Shown piece by piece: positions 16,766 to 25,583 of a stretch of DNA of 50,511 bases. The first letter of the stretch is position 1; every line of letters begins with the position of its first letter. The notes below the pieces were generated by a model. That model did no database searches. It was not told the DNA's origin and saw nothing but the letters and a program-made list of their open reading frames with translations. The translations under genes and the position numbers were made by a program. Source of the DNA: Firmicutes bacterium UBA995 (GTDB taxonomy: Bacteria; Bacillota; Sulfobacillia; UBA995). Location: assembly GCA_002291985.1 (NCBI GenBank), contig DBBB01000009.1, positions 1 through 50,511 on the forward strand. Direction: 5' to 3'.

Positions 16766-18172
16766 GTGGCGAATCCGATAGTTATCGTACTAGCAGCCGG
16801 CAAATCGAAACGCATGTGCTCGGAGACCCCGAAAGTGCTTCACAGCGTGGCCGGCCGCCCGATGATCTTACACGTCGTGGATGCGGTCAGGGGCCTCGGT
16901 CCAGAGCGCATCATCGTGGTGGTAGGCGATCAGACTCAGCCAATCGAGGAACTCCTCGGGGAGGACTTCACCTACGTTCGCCAGGAGCAGTCGCTCGGCA
17001 CCGGCCATGCCGTCGCGCAGGTCAAACCCGCAGAACTGGCGGGTGGATCAGGAGAAGTACTGGTGGTCTACGGGGATGTGCCCACCATCACCTCGGAGTC
17101 GTTGCGGGACCTGCTGGCCGCGCATCGCCGTGACCGGGCAGCGGCTACCATCCTGACTGCCCGGGTGCCCAACCCGACGGGTCTCGGCAGGATCCTGCGG
17201 GCCCCCTCGGGTGAGTTCCTGAGCATCATTGAGGAGGCGGACGCCTCTCCCCTCGAGCGCGAGATAGCCGAGGTCAATTCGGGGCTCTACTGCTTTCAGG
17301 CTGACCAGCTCATGAGGCGGGTCGGCGAGCTTACTCGCGAGAACTCCCAGGGCGAATACTACCTGACGGACGTGCTGACCATCCTGCGGGCACAAGGCGA
17401 GAAGGTGTCTTTGTATCCGATCGACGATCCCTCGGTGGTCCGCTCGATCAACAACCGCCGGGAACTGGCGGAAGCTGAACAGATCCTTCGACAGCGGCTG
17501 CTGGCGCACCTGATGGACCAGGGGGTCACGGTCGTGGATCCTGCCAGCACTTTCGTGGGCCACGGGGTGCAGGTAGGCGAAGATACGATACTCTACCCGT
17601 TCACCTTTCTGGAAGGCGCTACGCAGGTCGGACGCGCATGCGGCATTGGGCCCGGCGCCCACCTGGTCGACACCCTGGTTGGAGATCGGTCGGTCATTCG
17701 ACATTCCGTGGTGGAAGGGAGCCGACTGGCAGCCGGGGTCACCGTTGGACCCTATGCCCACTTGCGCCAGGGTACGGAACTGGCAACCGGGGTTCGGGTC
17801 GGGAATTTCGCCGAGATCAAGAACTCCGCTCTCGGGGAGGGCTGTCGCGTCTCTCATCACTGCTATGTGGGAGATGCCAGCGTGGGGGCAGACGTGAACC
17901 TCGGCGCGGGAGCGGTCGTGGTGAACTACGATGGCCGGCAGAAGCACAGGACCCGGATTGGGAGCGGCGCCTTCGTCGGCTGCAATGCGAACCTGGTTGC
18001 GCCGGTTGACGTGGCAGCGGGCAGCTTTGTGGGGGCCGGTTCCACGATCACGCGCGACGTGCCGGCGGGGGCGCTGGGGGTGGCGAGAGCGAGGCAGGTC
18101 AACATCGAGAATTGGGCAAGTCGACGCGGACTGGGCAAGACTGCTGGTCGGCAGGGGCCGGACGCCCAGTGA
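16766..18172 (+). CDS. glmU: Bifunctional N-acetylglucosamine-1-phosphate uridyltransferase/glucosamine-1-phosphate acetyltransferase
   Basis: Makes UDP-GlcNAc for peptidoglycan. The N-terminal uridyltransferase has VLAAGKSKRM (usual form LAAGxGTRM), QEQSLGTGHAV, VVYGDVP and NSGLYCF. The C-terminal half is a left-handed beta helix of hexapeptide repeats, with HLRQGTELATGVRVGNFAE, HHCYVGD and GAGAVVVNYDG. The GTG at 16766 follows GGAGG at 16752-16756; the longer frame upstream covers the terminator. Length 468 residues, normal. It forms a conserved pair with prs. Its own promoter after the terminator is not obvious. Confidence 0.96.
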   Translation: MANPIVIVLAAGKSKRMCSETPKVLHSVAGRPMILHVVDAVRGLGPERIIVVVGDQTQPIEELLGEDFTYVRQEQSLGTGHAVAQVKPAELAGGSGEVLVVYGDVPTITSESLRDLLAAHRRDRAAATILTARVPNPTGLGRILRAPSGEFLSIIEEADASPLEREIAEVNSGLYCFQADQLMRRVGELTRENSQGEYYLTDVLTILRAQGEKVSLYPIDDPSVVRSINNRRELAEAEQILRQRLLAHLMDQGVTVVDPASTFVGHGVQVGEDTILYPFTFLEGATQVGRACGIGPGAHLVDTLVGDRSVIRHSVVEGSRLAAGVTVGPYAHLRQGTELATGVRVGNFAEIKNSALGEGCRVSHHCYVGDASVGADVNLGAGAVVVNYDGRQKHRTRIGSGAFVGCNANLVAPVDVAAGSFVGAGSTITRDVPAGALGVARARQVNIENWASRRGLGKTAGRQGPDAQ

Positions 18173-18205
18173 ACGCTGTCAGTCAAGTTTGCGGGGGGTA
18201 GCAAG

Positions 18206-19153
18206 GTGAGCCAAGACACCGAGGGGCTGAAAGTCTTCACGGGTACGGCCAATCCGGCATTGGCCCGAGAGATTGCCGACCACTTGCGGATCGACCTGGG
18301 GAGAATGGAAGTCGGACGGTTCTCCAACGGGGAGACCCACGTGCTCATCCAGGAGAACGTGCGGGGTGAGGACGTCTTCGTCATTCAGCCCACGGGCGCG
18401 CCGGCCAACGACACGCTCATGGAACTCCTGATCATCCTCGATGCGATGCTCCGCGCGTCGGCTCGCCGAATCACCGCCGTGGTGCCTTACTACGGGTACG
18501 CGCGCCAGGACCGGAAGACTCGCGGCCGCGAGCCGATAACCGCCAAGCTCGTCGCCAATCTGATCACCACGGCACGCGCCGGACGTGTCCTCACCATGGA
18601 CCTGCACGCCGGGCAGATTCAGGGTTTTTTCGACTTGCCGGTAGACCACTTGTCGGCGATGCCTTTGCTGGCAGAGCACTTCCGCCAACGGGCCCTTCAC
18701 CATGCGGTGGTCGTGTCACCGGATGTAGGGGGAGTGCCCCGAGCCCGCGACATCGCGCGACGCCTGGGTACAGGCGTGGCCTTCCTCGATAAGCGCCACC
18801 CTCGCCCGGGCATCTCAGAGGTAATCCACGTGGTCGGAAATGTGCGGGGGATGCAGGCCATCCTGGTCGATGACATGATCGATACGGCGGGCTCGATCAG
18901 CAATGGAGCTCGGGCGCTGGTCGACAAAGGGGCGGCGGAGGTATACGCTTGCTGTACCCACGCCGTTTTCTCAGGACCTGCCTTTGACCGGTTGGCAGAT
19001 TCGCCGATAAGAGAACTCGTGGTGACCAACACGCTGGGCATCGACCCCTCTCGCCTCCCCTCAACGGTGACGGTCTTGTCGGTTGCTCCCTTATTGGCGG
19101 AGGCCATCATACGCATTCACGAGGATCGGTCGGTCAGCGAGTTGTTCTCGTGA
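18206..19153 (+). CDS. prs: Ribose-phosphate pyrophosphokinase
   Basis: Makes PRPP from ribose-5-phosphate and ATP. Signatures: GRFSNGETHVLI, PTGAPANDTLMELLI, PYYGYARQDRKTRGREPITAKLVA, MDLHAGQIQGFFD, VSPDVGG and the PRPP loop LVDDMIDTAGS, all quoted in part. 315 residues, standard. GTG start at 18206 with a GGGGGTAGCAAGGTG site. It lies 33 nt after glmU, as in Bacillus. Confidence 0.97.
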   Translation: MSQDTEGLKVFTGTANPALAREIADHLRIDLGRMEVGRFSNGETHVLIQENVRGEDVFVIQPTGAPANDTLMELLIILDAMLRASARRITAVVPYYGYARQDRKTRGREPITAKLVANLITTARAGRVLTMDLHAGQIQGFFDLPVDHLSAMPLLAEHFRQRALHHAVVVSPDVGGVPRARDIARRLGTGVAFLDKRHPRPGISEVIHVVGNVRGMQAILVDDMIDTAGSISNGARALVDKGAAEVYACCTHAVFSGPAFDRLADSPIRELVVTNTLGIDPSRLPSTVTVLSVAPLLAEAIIRIHEDRSVSELFS

Positions 19154-19205
19154 GGACGACATCACCTACAATGGGTTGACACACACGGTCAGGACGGCGG
19201 GCCGT

Positions 19206-19235
19206 TTGACAGGGGGACGCGACCTGCCTTAACAT
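19206..19235 (+). promoter_or_regulatory. Possible sigma-A promoter before rplY
   Basis: TTGACA, 18-nt spacer, TAACAT. A second TTGACA lies at about 19176. The leader to the rplY start would be about 35 nt. Confidence 0.5.
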
Positions 19236-19277
19236 GGAGTATGTGGCCCAGGGGCCACCGGGGAGGTTCCGTGAGTC

Positions 19278-19913
19278 ATGCAACCGGTGCAACTTTCGGC
19301 AGGAGTTCGCGAAGCAGGTAAAGGTATTAGCCGCAACTTGCGGCGCAATATGCGCTTGCCCGCGGTTCTCTACGGTCAGGGGAAGACAAGCCTGTCGGTC
19401 TCAATCGGAACCCGCGAGTTCGAGCGAGTCATGCAGGCGGGGGGAACGCATCCCCTGGTAGCTCTGGAGGTCGAGGGGCACGGGTCGAGGACGGCGGTTG
19501 TGAAGGCACTCCAGCGGCATCCCGCCACCGGAAGCCTTCTGCACGTGGACTTTCAGGAAGTCTCGCTGACCCATCGCATGTCGGTCCGCGTCCCCGTGCT
19601 GGCGCAAGGGACGGAGGAACTGGAGGGGATGGGCGTGGCCGTCCAGCACCAGTCCCGTGAACTCGAGGTTGAGTGTCTGCCCCTCGACATCCCGGAGTAT
19701 CTCGTGGTAGACGTGGGCGGTTTGAAGGCGGGGGACATCATACGCGCGGCCAGTGTACCCCTGCCTCCGGGCGTGAGCCTGCTGAGCGACCCCGAGGAGA
19801 TCGTCTTGGGCATTGTCCTTGCCCGGATGGCGGAGGCCGCCGAACCGCAACCGGCGGCGGACGCGGAGGCGGCCGCCGCGGAGCCACCGGCGAAAGGCAC
19901 CGGGCAGGACTGA
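19278..19913 (+). CDS. rplY: Large ribosomal subunit protein bL25 (Ctc type)
   Basis: Binds 5S rRNA in the 50S subunit. The N-terminal domain has LRRNMRLPAVLYGQG and a beta barrel; the C-terminal TL5/CTC domain includes HVDFQEVSL and VECLPLDIPEYLVVDVGGLKAGD, partly quoted. At 211 residues it is the long, two-domain form; the last 25 residues are an Ala/Glu-rich, disordered tail. The ATG follows GGGGAGGTTCCG. Ctc in Bacillus is a general stress protein; the promoter seen here is sigma-A-like, so stress control is not evident. Confidence 0.94.
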   Translation: MQPVQLSAGVREAGKGISRNLRRNMRLPAVLYGQGKTSLSVSIGTREFERVMQAGGTHPLVALEVEGHGSRTAVVKALQRHPATGSLLHVDFQEVSLTHRMSVRVPVLAQGTEELEGMGVAVQHQSRELEVECLPLDIPEYLVVDVGGLKAGDIIRAASVPLPPGVSLLSDPEEIVLGIVLARMAEAAEPQPAADAEAAAAEPPAKGTGQD

Positions 19914-19943
19914 CCCTGGTCAGGGGAGGCTGGAGAACTGAGG

Positions 19944-20510
19944 TTGATCGTGGGGCTGGGTAATCCCGGCCCCGCTTATCGAGACACCTGGCATAATGCC
20001 GGTTTCCGAGTGGTTGACCGGCTGATGTCCCTTCATGCGGCGGGTCATGCCGGTGACACATGGACCGGCCTCATTGCCGCCCACCGCGTCACCTTGTTCA
20101 AACCGCGAGCGTACATGAATCTCAGTGGTCCACCTGTCTTACGGTACCTCAAACGATCGCGTCTCGGCGCCACCAACCTGCTGGTGATTCACGACGATCT
20201 CGACTTGCCCCGGGGCAGACTTCGTTTCAAGACCAGAGGGCGTTCGGGCGGACATCGCGGCGTTGAATCGCTCATGGATGCGTTGGGGACGGACGCTTTC
20301 TTGAGACTCAAGCTGGGCGTGGGCCGCCCCCCGCCGGCCGTCGACCCCGCGGACTTCGTCCTGACCCCGCTTGCGGGCCAGGAACTGGCGCACCTGGATA
20401 CTGTAGCCCGGGCGGCGGCGGCGGCGGTCGTGACTTGGCTCGTACATGGTCTGGACGCCGCACGGCAGTGCTGCTCACGCCCGCCGGCTGACGGTCGCGA
20501 GCCTGGCTGA
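19944..20510 (+). CDS. pth: Peptidyl-tRNA hydrolase
   Basis: Recycles tRNA from stalled peptidyl-tRNA. It shows IVGLGNPGPAYRDTWHNAGF with the catalytic His, FKPRAYMNLSG, VIHDDLDLPRG and the GRSGGHRG motif. The TTG at 19944 is the only start that keeps the N-terminal VGLGNPG strand; purine-rich GGGGAGGCTGGAG precedes it. 188 residues, normal. It is followed by mfd after 23 nt. The small fin (yabK) gene that sits between them in Bacillus is absent. Confidence 0.94.
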   Translation: MIVGLGNPGPAYRDTWHNAGFRVVDRLMSLHAAGHAGDTWTGLIAAHRVTLFKPRAYMNLSGPPVLRYLKRSRLGATNLLVIHDDLDLPRGRLRFKTRGRSGGHRGVESLMDALGTDAFLRLKLGVGRPPPAVDPADFVLTPLAGQELAHLDTVARAAAAAVVTWLVHGLDAARQCCSRPPADGREPG

Positions 20511-20533
20511 AGGCACCGCGACGGAGGCAGAGA

Positions 20534-23500
20534 ATGCGCCACTTCCTCGATCTACTCAAGTTCCATGCCGGCTACCGGCAACTCCTCGAGCGCCTGGATG
20601 CCGGATGGTCGACCCAGCACGTAACCGGGCTGGCCGGATCGGCCCTCGCCTACGTGACCGCAGGCCTGGTTGTCCACTGTAAGCGGCCCGCCATCTATGT
20701 TGCCGCCGATGTTGCAGCCGCCGAACGCGCCCGAGAACACCTGTCGGCCTGGTTGGGGGGCAAGATGACCTTCTCCTTCCCACCCGCAGGTCGCGTGCCC
20801 CTGGAAGTGCTGGCCGACAGCCATGAACTGGACCGCCGCCGGTCAGGTGCTCTGGAACAGCTCGAAGGGGGGACGCCCGGCCTGGTGGTGACCACCGGTG
20901 AGGGTATGCTGGAGAGGTTACCCCCACCCGGGAGCCTGGGCGAAGCAACTCTCACTATTAGGCAAGGCCGTCCCCTTGACCGCGAGGAGTTCCTCGCAGG
21001 ACTCGTCAAGGCCGGATACGCCCCGGCGGACCCGGTGGAGCGTCCCGGGGAGTTCGTGGCACGAGGCGGCCTGATGGACATTTACCCGTTTACCCGCGCC
21101 GCTCCCGTCAGAGTGGAGCTTGCGGGTGACGGGGTGGAGTCGCTGCGCGAATTCGACCCGATCACCCAGCGTTCCGGGGCGGCTTGTGATGAGGTTGCGA
21201 TATTCCCCGCTCGAGAACTCGTGCTCGAACCGACCAGGCGGTCTGCCTTCGAGAAAGCTGTCCAGGACTCTCTGGCGGCCACCATGAGTCGACTACGGGC
21301 GGCGGGGAGACATGCGGCGGCGACGAGGTTGCGCGACCGGGTGCACGCCCATCTGCACGCCATGGACGCACAAGGACGCCGAAGCTACCTGCCGTTTGCC
21401 TTCGAACTGGTCCACCTGGTGGACTATCTGCCGGCCGGAGGGCTGATTTTCGTCGAGGACTTGCCCCGAGTTGTCGAGCAGACCCGCATCACCGAGGAGG
21501 TGGCGCTGGACATCCTTGCCCGGCAAATCGAGGAGGGAAGGCTGCTACCCGAGGAGGTGGATCTTCATGCCCCGTCCTCCCAGCTTCCCGAAGTGCTCAG
21601 CCGGCGAACTCAGGTGGCCTTCTCCCTCCTGCCCCGCGAGCACGACCAGCCTGCAGTCGACTTCCGCTGCCGAAACCCGGGAGACTATCGCGGTCGCCGG
21701 TCTTCTCTGCTCGAGCAACTGAACGCCTGGCGCGAACAGGACTACGTGGTCGGGTTGATTGCCGGCGACACCGCTCGAGCGGAAGCGATGACAAAAGCTC
21801 TGGTCGAGGCCGGCCTGCCGGCCGGACCCTGCCCACCCCTCCCCGGGCGGGTGACCGTGACGGAGGGTTGGCTCGGCCGGGGCTTTGAGTTGATCGACCT
21901 CCGCATCGCGTTCCTCGCCGAGAGCGACATTACCGGCCGCGCCCCGGCCAGGAGACCTTCGGGGACGGCCCGCAGCGGGCGGCAAATCGGTGACCTGCGC
22001 GAACTCCGGGCGGGCGACTACGTGGTGCACGTCCAACACGGAATCGGCGCCTTTGAGGGGGTCCAGAACCTCACGGTTGGCGGAGTCACCAGGGATTACC
22101 TGTTCATCCGCTATGCCGGCGCCGACCGGCTGTATGTGCCGGCGGAGCAGGTAGAATCAATTCAGAAATACGTCGGCCCTGAAGGACACGAGCCGCGGCT
22201 CAACCGCCTGGGAGGTGGGGAGTGGAGTCGCACCCGGCGTCGGGTGCAGGAGTCCGTCAAGAGATTGGCCTTCGACTTGCTGCTGTTGCAGGCCAGGCGA
22301 CAGGCTTTGCCGGGACATGCCTTTTGCCCGGATGGGCCCTGGCAGGCCGACATGGAAGCCCTCTTCCCTTACGAGGAGACTCCCGATCAGCTTCGCTCCA
22401 TTCGCGAGGTAAAGGAAGATCTGGAGCGACCGCACCCCATGGACCGATTGGTGTTGGGGGACGTGGGCTATGGCAAGACAGAGGTGGCAATCCGCGCCGC
22501 TTTCAAGGTAGCCACCGAGGGACGCCAGGTGGCCGTGCTGGTTCCCACCACCGTTCTCGCCCAACAGCACTATGGCAGCTTCCGGGAGCGACTGAGCGGC
22601 TTCCCCCTCAAGATCGAACTGATGTCGCGCCTGCGTAAACCGTCTGAGCAGACCCACACCCGGGAACTGCTCAGAAGCGGCGCCGCAGACATCGTCATCG
22701 GTACCCACCGGCTGCTGCAGGACGATGTCGTCTTCAGGGACTTGGGCTTACTGATCGTCGATGAGGAGCACCGTTTCGGCGTCGCCCACAAGGAGCGGCT
22801 CAAACTGCTCAAGGAAGGAGTCGACGTTTTAACCCTGTCGGCCACGCCCATACCCCGAACCCTGCAGACAGCCGTGGCAGGCGTGAGGGCAACGAGCTTC
22901 ATCGACACGCCTCCGGAAGATCGCCACCCGGTACAGACCTATGTTTGCGAGTTTGGGGAGGACCTGGTGAGAGAGGCGGCATTTCGAGAACTGTCCCGTG
23001 GAGGCCAGGTTTACTACGTGCACAATCGGGTACAGACCATCTACCGTACGGCACAACGTCTGACTACGTTGCTTCCCGGGGTGCGTCTCGCGGTAGCCCA
23101 TGGCCAGATGCGGGAGAACCAGCTCGAGGAAGTCTTCCTTCGGTTCGTTGCCGGGGAGTACTCCCTGCTGGTATGTACCACCATAATCGAGGCGGGCCTG
23201 GATCTGCCCAATGTCAACACCCTGATCGTGGAAGACGCAGACCGCCTGGGCCTGGCACAGCTTTACCAGCTTCGGGGTAGAGTGGGACGCTCAACGCGGC
23301 TGGCCTACGCCTATCTTACCTATCGGCGAGGAAAGGTCCTCAGCGAACTTGCCGAGAAGCGCCTGGCCACGTTGCGGGAATTCACTGAACTGGGATCGGG
23401 ATATCGCGTGGCCCTGCGCGATCTGGAACTGCGAGGGGCGGGCAATCTCCTCGGGCCCCAACAACATGGCTTCATGGTGGACGTTGGTTTTGACCTCTAT

Positions 23501-24013
23501 TGCCGACTTCTGGAGCAGGCGGTGCAGGAGTTGAAGGGGGAAAGCACTCGGCCCAGGCCGGATGTTCAGGTTGATTTGGCCGTGAGTGCCTACCTGCCGG
23601 CTGATTTCGTTCCGGACGAGCGACAACGCCTGGACCTGTACCGGCGCCTTGCCGAGTCACCCGGCTTGTCGCATCTGGACGACCTGGGGAGAGAACTCCA
23701 GGACAGGTACGGCGATCTGCCGGAACCAGCGGAAAACTTGTTGGCCGTGGCGACACTGAGGTTACTGGCCATCAAGGCAGGATTTGCCGCCCTTACCCAT
23801 CAGGGCCGTCGGCTATCCTGCCGTCTGGCGCCGGGTGGCAGGGGCGATCCCCTTTCCCTGGCCCGGGTGGTCAAATGGGGTCGGGGCAGGGTTCAGGCAA
23901 GTCCGCCGCGAAGCAAGGACCTGCTTGTCTTCAAGCTCGACGGCATGGGGGGAAGGGAAGTCGTGGCCTACGTCACGGCTGCACTCAGGCAGTACCTTGG
24001 GGACTCGGACTAG
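20534..24013 (+). CDS. mfd: Transcription-repair coupling factor
   Basis: A full-length 1159-residue Mfd. The N-terminal UvrB-like module (about 1-400) is followed by the RNA-polymerase-interacting CarD-like domain (GDYVVHVQHGIGAFEG near 495), then the RecG-like translocase with GDVGYGKTEVA (Walker A), DEEHRFGV (Walker B), LSATPIPRTL, and the TRCF C-terminal domain. It removes RNA polymerase stalled at DNA lesions and recruits UvrA. No interruption is seen. Next to pth and upstream of the spoVT locus, as in Bacillus. Confidence 0.97.
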   Translation: MRHFLDLLKFHAGYRQLLERLDAGWSTQHVTGLAGSALAYVTAGLVVHCKRPAIYVAADVAAAERAREHLSAWLGGKMTFSFPPAGRVPLEVLADSHELDRRRSGALEQLEGGTPGLVVTTGEGMLERLPPPGSLGEATLTIRQGRPLDREEFLAGLVKAGYAPADPVERPGEFVARGGLMDIYPFTRAAPVRVELAGDGVESLREFDPITQRSGAACDEVAIFPARELVLEPTRRSAFEKAVQDSLAATMSRLRAAGRHAAATRLRDRVHAHLHAMDAQGRRSYLPFAFELVHLVDYLPAGGLIFVEDLPRVVEQTRITEEVALDILARQIEEGRLLPEEVDLHAPSSQLPEVLSRRTQVAFSLLPREHDQPAVDFRCRNPGDYRGRRSSLLEQLNAWREQDYVVGLIAGDTARAEAMTKALVEAGLPAGPCPPLPGRVTVTEGWLGRGFELIDLRIAFLAESDITGRAPARRPSGTARSGRQIGDLRELRAGDYVVHVQHGIGAFEGVQNLTVGGVTRDYLFIRYAGADRLYVPAEQVESIQKYVGPEGHEPRLNRLGGGEWSRTRRRVQESVKRLAFDLLLLQARRQALPGHAFCPDGPWQADMEALFPYEETPDQLRSIREVKEDLERPHPMDRLVLGDVGYGKTEVAIRAAFKVATEGRQVAVLVPTTVLAQQHYGSFRERLSGFPLKIELMSRLRKPSEQTHTRELLRSGAADIVIGTHRLLQDDVVFRDLGLLIVDEEHRFGVAHKERLKLLKEGVDVLTLSATPIPRTLQTAVAGVRATSFIDTPPEDRHPVQTYVCEFGEDLVREAAFRELSRGGQVYYVHNRVQTIYRTAQRLTTLLPGVRLAVAHGQMRENQLEEVFLRFVAGEYSLLVCTTIIEAGLDLPNVNTLIVEDADRLGLAQLYQLRGRVGRSTRLAYAYLTYRRGKVLSELAEKRLATLREFTELGSGYRVALRDLELRGAGNLLGPQQHGFMVDVGFDLYCRLLEQAVQELKGESTRPRPDVQVDLAVSAYLPADFVPDERQRLDLYRRLAESPGLSHLDDLGRELQDRYGDLPEPAENLLAVATLRLLAIKAGFAALTHQGRRLSCRLAPGGRGDPLSLARVVKWGRGRVQASPPRSKDLLVFKLDGMGGREVVAYVTAALRQYLGDSD

Positions 24014-24027
24014 AGAGGGGAATCTGC

Positions 24028-25089
24028 ATGGGTGGCAGACGCACGAGTCAAGCCAGGACGATCTCCACTGCCCGGGCGGTTCGACGGCGGACCCAGCGGC
24101 AGCGTCAGGCACTTGGGCGAAGGAAATCCCAGGCATGGCTCAAGCCGTGGCAGCGCGTCCTGATCATGGCGCTCAGCGCCGTCATCATCCTGGGACTCGT
24201 CGGATGGGGATTCTGGGAACAGATCGATGAGCGGTGGGTTAGCGGCCCAAGGGTGCTGGCCACGGTAGGCGGCCAGCCCGTGACCCAGGGTCAGGTCCTT
24301 GTGCGCGCAAGGCTCATGAGATACCTGCTCGCCGAACCTGGCAGCAATGAGGAGTTGCTCGAACAACTCATCAATGAACGGCTCATCCTGGCAGAGGCTG
24401 CCTCGAGACAACTCCTGCCCACCGGCGACGAAGTCGCCCGGCAGGCTGATGGGCTGCTGGGCACCTTGGCCCAGACGCATGGGGGCGAGGAGGCCGCGGA
24501 ACGGGCGATGCGCGAGGCCCGAATCACTCGCACCCACCTGGAAGATCTGATGAGGGTATCGCTCGCCGCCCAGTCGGTGTTCGCCGAGATAACCGGGGAC
24601 GTGACCGTCAGCGATGAGGAGGTACGGGCGTTTCACGAACAGGATCCCTGGCGGTATGATGAACCGCTGTCCGTGCAAGTGCGCCACATCCTCGTCGCCA
24701 GCCGGGCGGAGGCTGAAGAGGTGCGCCGGCTGATTCTGGCCGGCGAAGACTTCATCCGGCTCGCCGCGGAGCGTTCGATTGACCCCGGAAGCCGGGAACA
24801 GGGCGGCCAGCTCCCCTGGCCCATCTCTCCCGGTGACGAACGTCTCGTGCCCGAGTTCGTAGCTGCGGCAGTCGCCCTCGTTGAAGGCGAGGTGAGCGAG
24901 CCGGTCAAGACGGAGCACGGCTACCACATCATCCGCGCGGACTCCGTCACCCCTGCCCGCCGCCCTTCCTTCGAGGAGGTGAAAGAGACCGCGAGGGAAG
25001 AGTTGCTGAGCGAACGACGCGGGCAGGCATTTGAAGCATGGCTGCAACAGCGTCGTGATGCCGCGCCCGTGCGCTACAGTGGCTCCTAG
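24028..25089 (+). CDS. Membrane-anchored peptidyl-prolyl isomerase, PrsA/SurA-like foldase
   Basis: 353 residues. A basic cytoplasmic head (about 1-43) precedes one membrane segment (about 44-62, VLIMALSAVIILGLVGWGF); there is no lipobox cysteine, so it is anchored by the helix rather than as a lipoprotein like PrsA. A SurA-N type helical region follows, then a parvulin domain (about 210-310) with VRHILVASRAEAEEV, GEDFIRLAAERSID and GYHIIRADSV. It probably helps fold proteins outside the membrane. The ATG at 24028 follows AGAGAGGGG. In Bacillus mfd is followed directly by spoVT; here this gene is between them, as in some Clostridia. Confidence 0.88.
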   Translation: MGGRRTSQARTISTARAVRRRTQRQRQALGRRKSQAWLKPWQRVLIMALSAVIILGLVGWGFWEQIDERWVSGPRVLATVGGQPVTQGQVLVRARLMRYLLAEPGSNEELLEQLINERLILAEAASRQLLPTGDEVARQADGLLGTLAQTHGGEEAAERAMREARITRTHLEDLMRVSLAAQSVFAEITGDVTVSDEEVRAFHEQDPWRYDEPLSVQVRHILVASRAEAEEVRRLILAGEDFIRLAAERSIDPGSREQGGQLPWPISPGDERLVPEFVAAAVALVEGEVSEPVKTEHGYHIIRADSVTPARRPSFEEVKETAREELLSERRGQAFEAWLQQRRDAAPVRYSGS

Positions 25090-25131
25090 CTGTGTCTGAG
25101 GCGGCACCGCCCTGAAAGGAGGGCGGACCTG

Positions 25132-25440
25132 TTGCACGAGGCGATCGGTCATATCGCGCTCATCGCGGATCGCGATCAGATCATTGCGGTTGCGGAAGAA
25201 CGTCGGAGTTCCCTCCTGATCCGGCCTGCGGACCAGAAGGGAATCACCGACTGTGTTGTCTTGGCCGACGAGAAGCGGTGCAGGTTCTCCGACGTGGTCA
25301 TGGCGCCGATTATCACCGGCGGCGATCCCATCGGCGCCGTTATCATTTGCTCCAAGGAACCTGCCGTCGAAACGGGAGAACTGGAACTGAAGCTCGCCGA
25401 AACGGCGGTCAGCTTTCTGGCCAAACAGATGGAGCAATGA
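25132..25440 (+). CDS. SpoVT-like protein reduced to its C-terminal GAF domain
   Basis: A 102-residue protein corresponding to the effector (GAF) half of SpoVT: EAIGHIALIADRDQIIAV, RCRFSDVVMAPIITGGDPIG and the ending AVSFLAKQMEQ, the latter nearly identical to the SpoVT C-terminus. SpoVT proteins are about 180 residues with an N-terminal AbrB DNA-binding domain, and none is encoded here: the TTG start has GGAGGG at 25118-25123, and only 42 nt separate it from the foldase stop. It therefore cannot bind DNA as SpoVT does. Being intact and with a good binding site, it may still sense a ligand, or be a remnant. Confidence 0.85.
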   Translation: MHEAIGHIALIADRDQIIAVAEERRSSLLIRPADQKGITDCVVLADEKRCRFSDVVMAPIITGGDPIGAVIICSKEPAVETGELELKLAETAVSFLAKQMEQ

Positions 25441-25493
25441 CCGACACGGGACAGGCCCCCGGGGCGGGCGATGCGCCACTTGCGGGCACCATG

Positions 25494-25502
25494 TGATATA
25501 AT
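25494..25502 (+). promoter_or_regulatory. Extended -10 promoter before the spoVB-like gene
   Basis: TGATATAAT is a perfect extended -10 box. No clear -35 box lies upstream at the right spacing. It is 82 nt before the chosen start. Confidence 0.5.
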
Positions 25503-25583
25503 TCGGGCGTAGTGCGGTCTGCCCCCGCCCGAACCCCTGGACGGCCTCCTGCCTCCGACGGGGATCGAAGGGAAGCGGTCAGC

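Noticed and set aside
24010..25479. 489-codon open frame on the minus strand
   Set aside because: Antisense to the PrsA-like foldase and SpoVT-like genes; long antisense frames are expected at this GC content.
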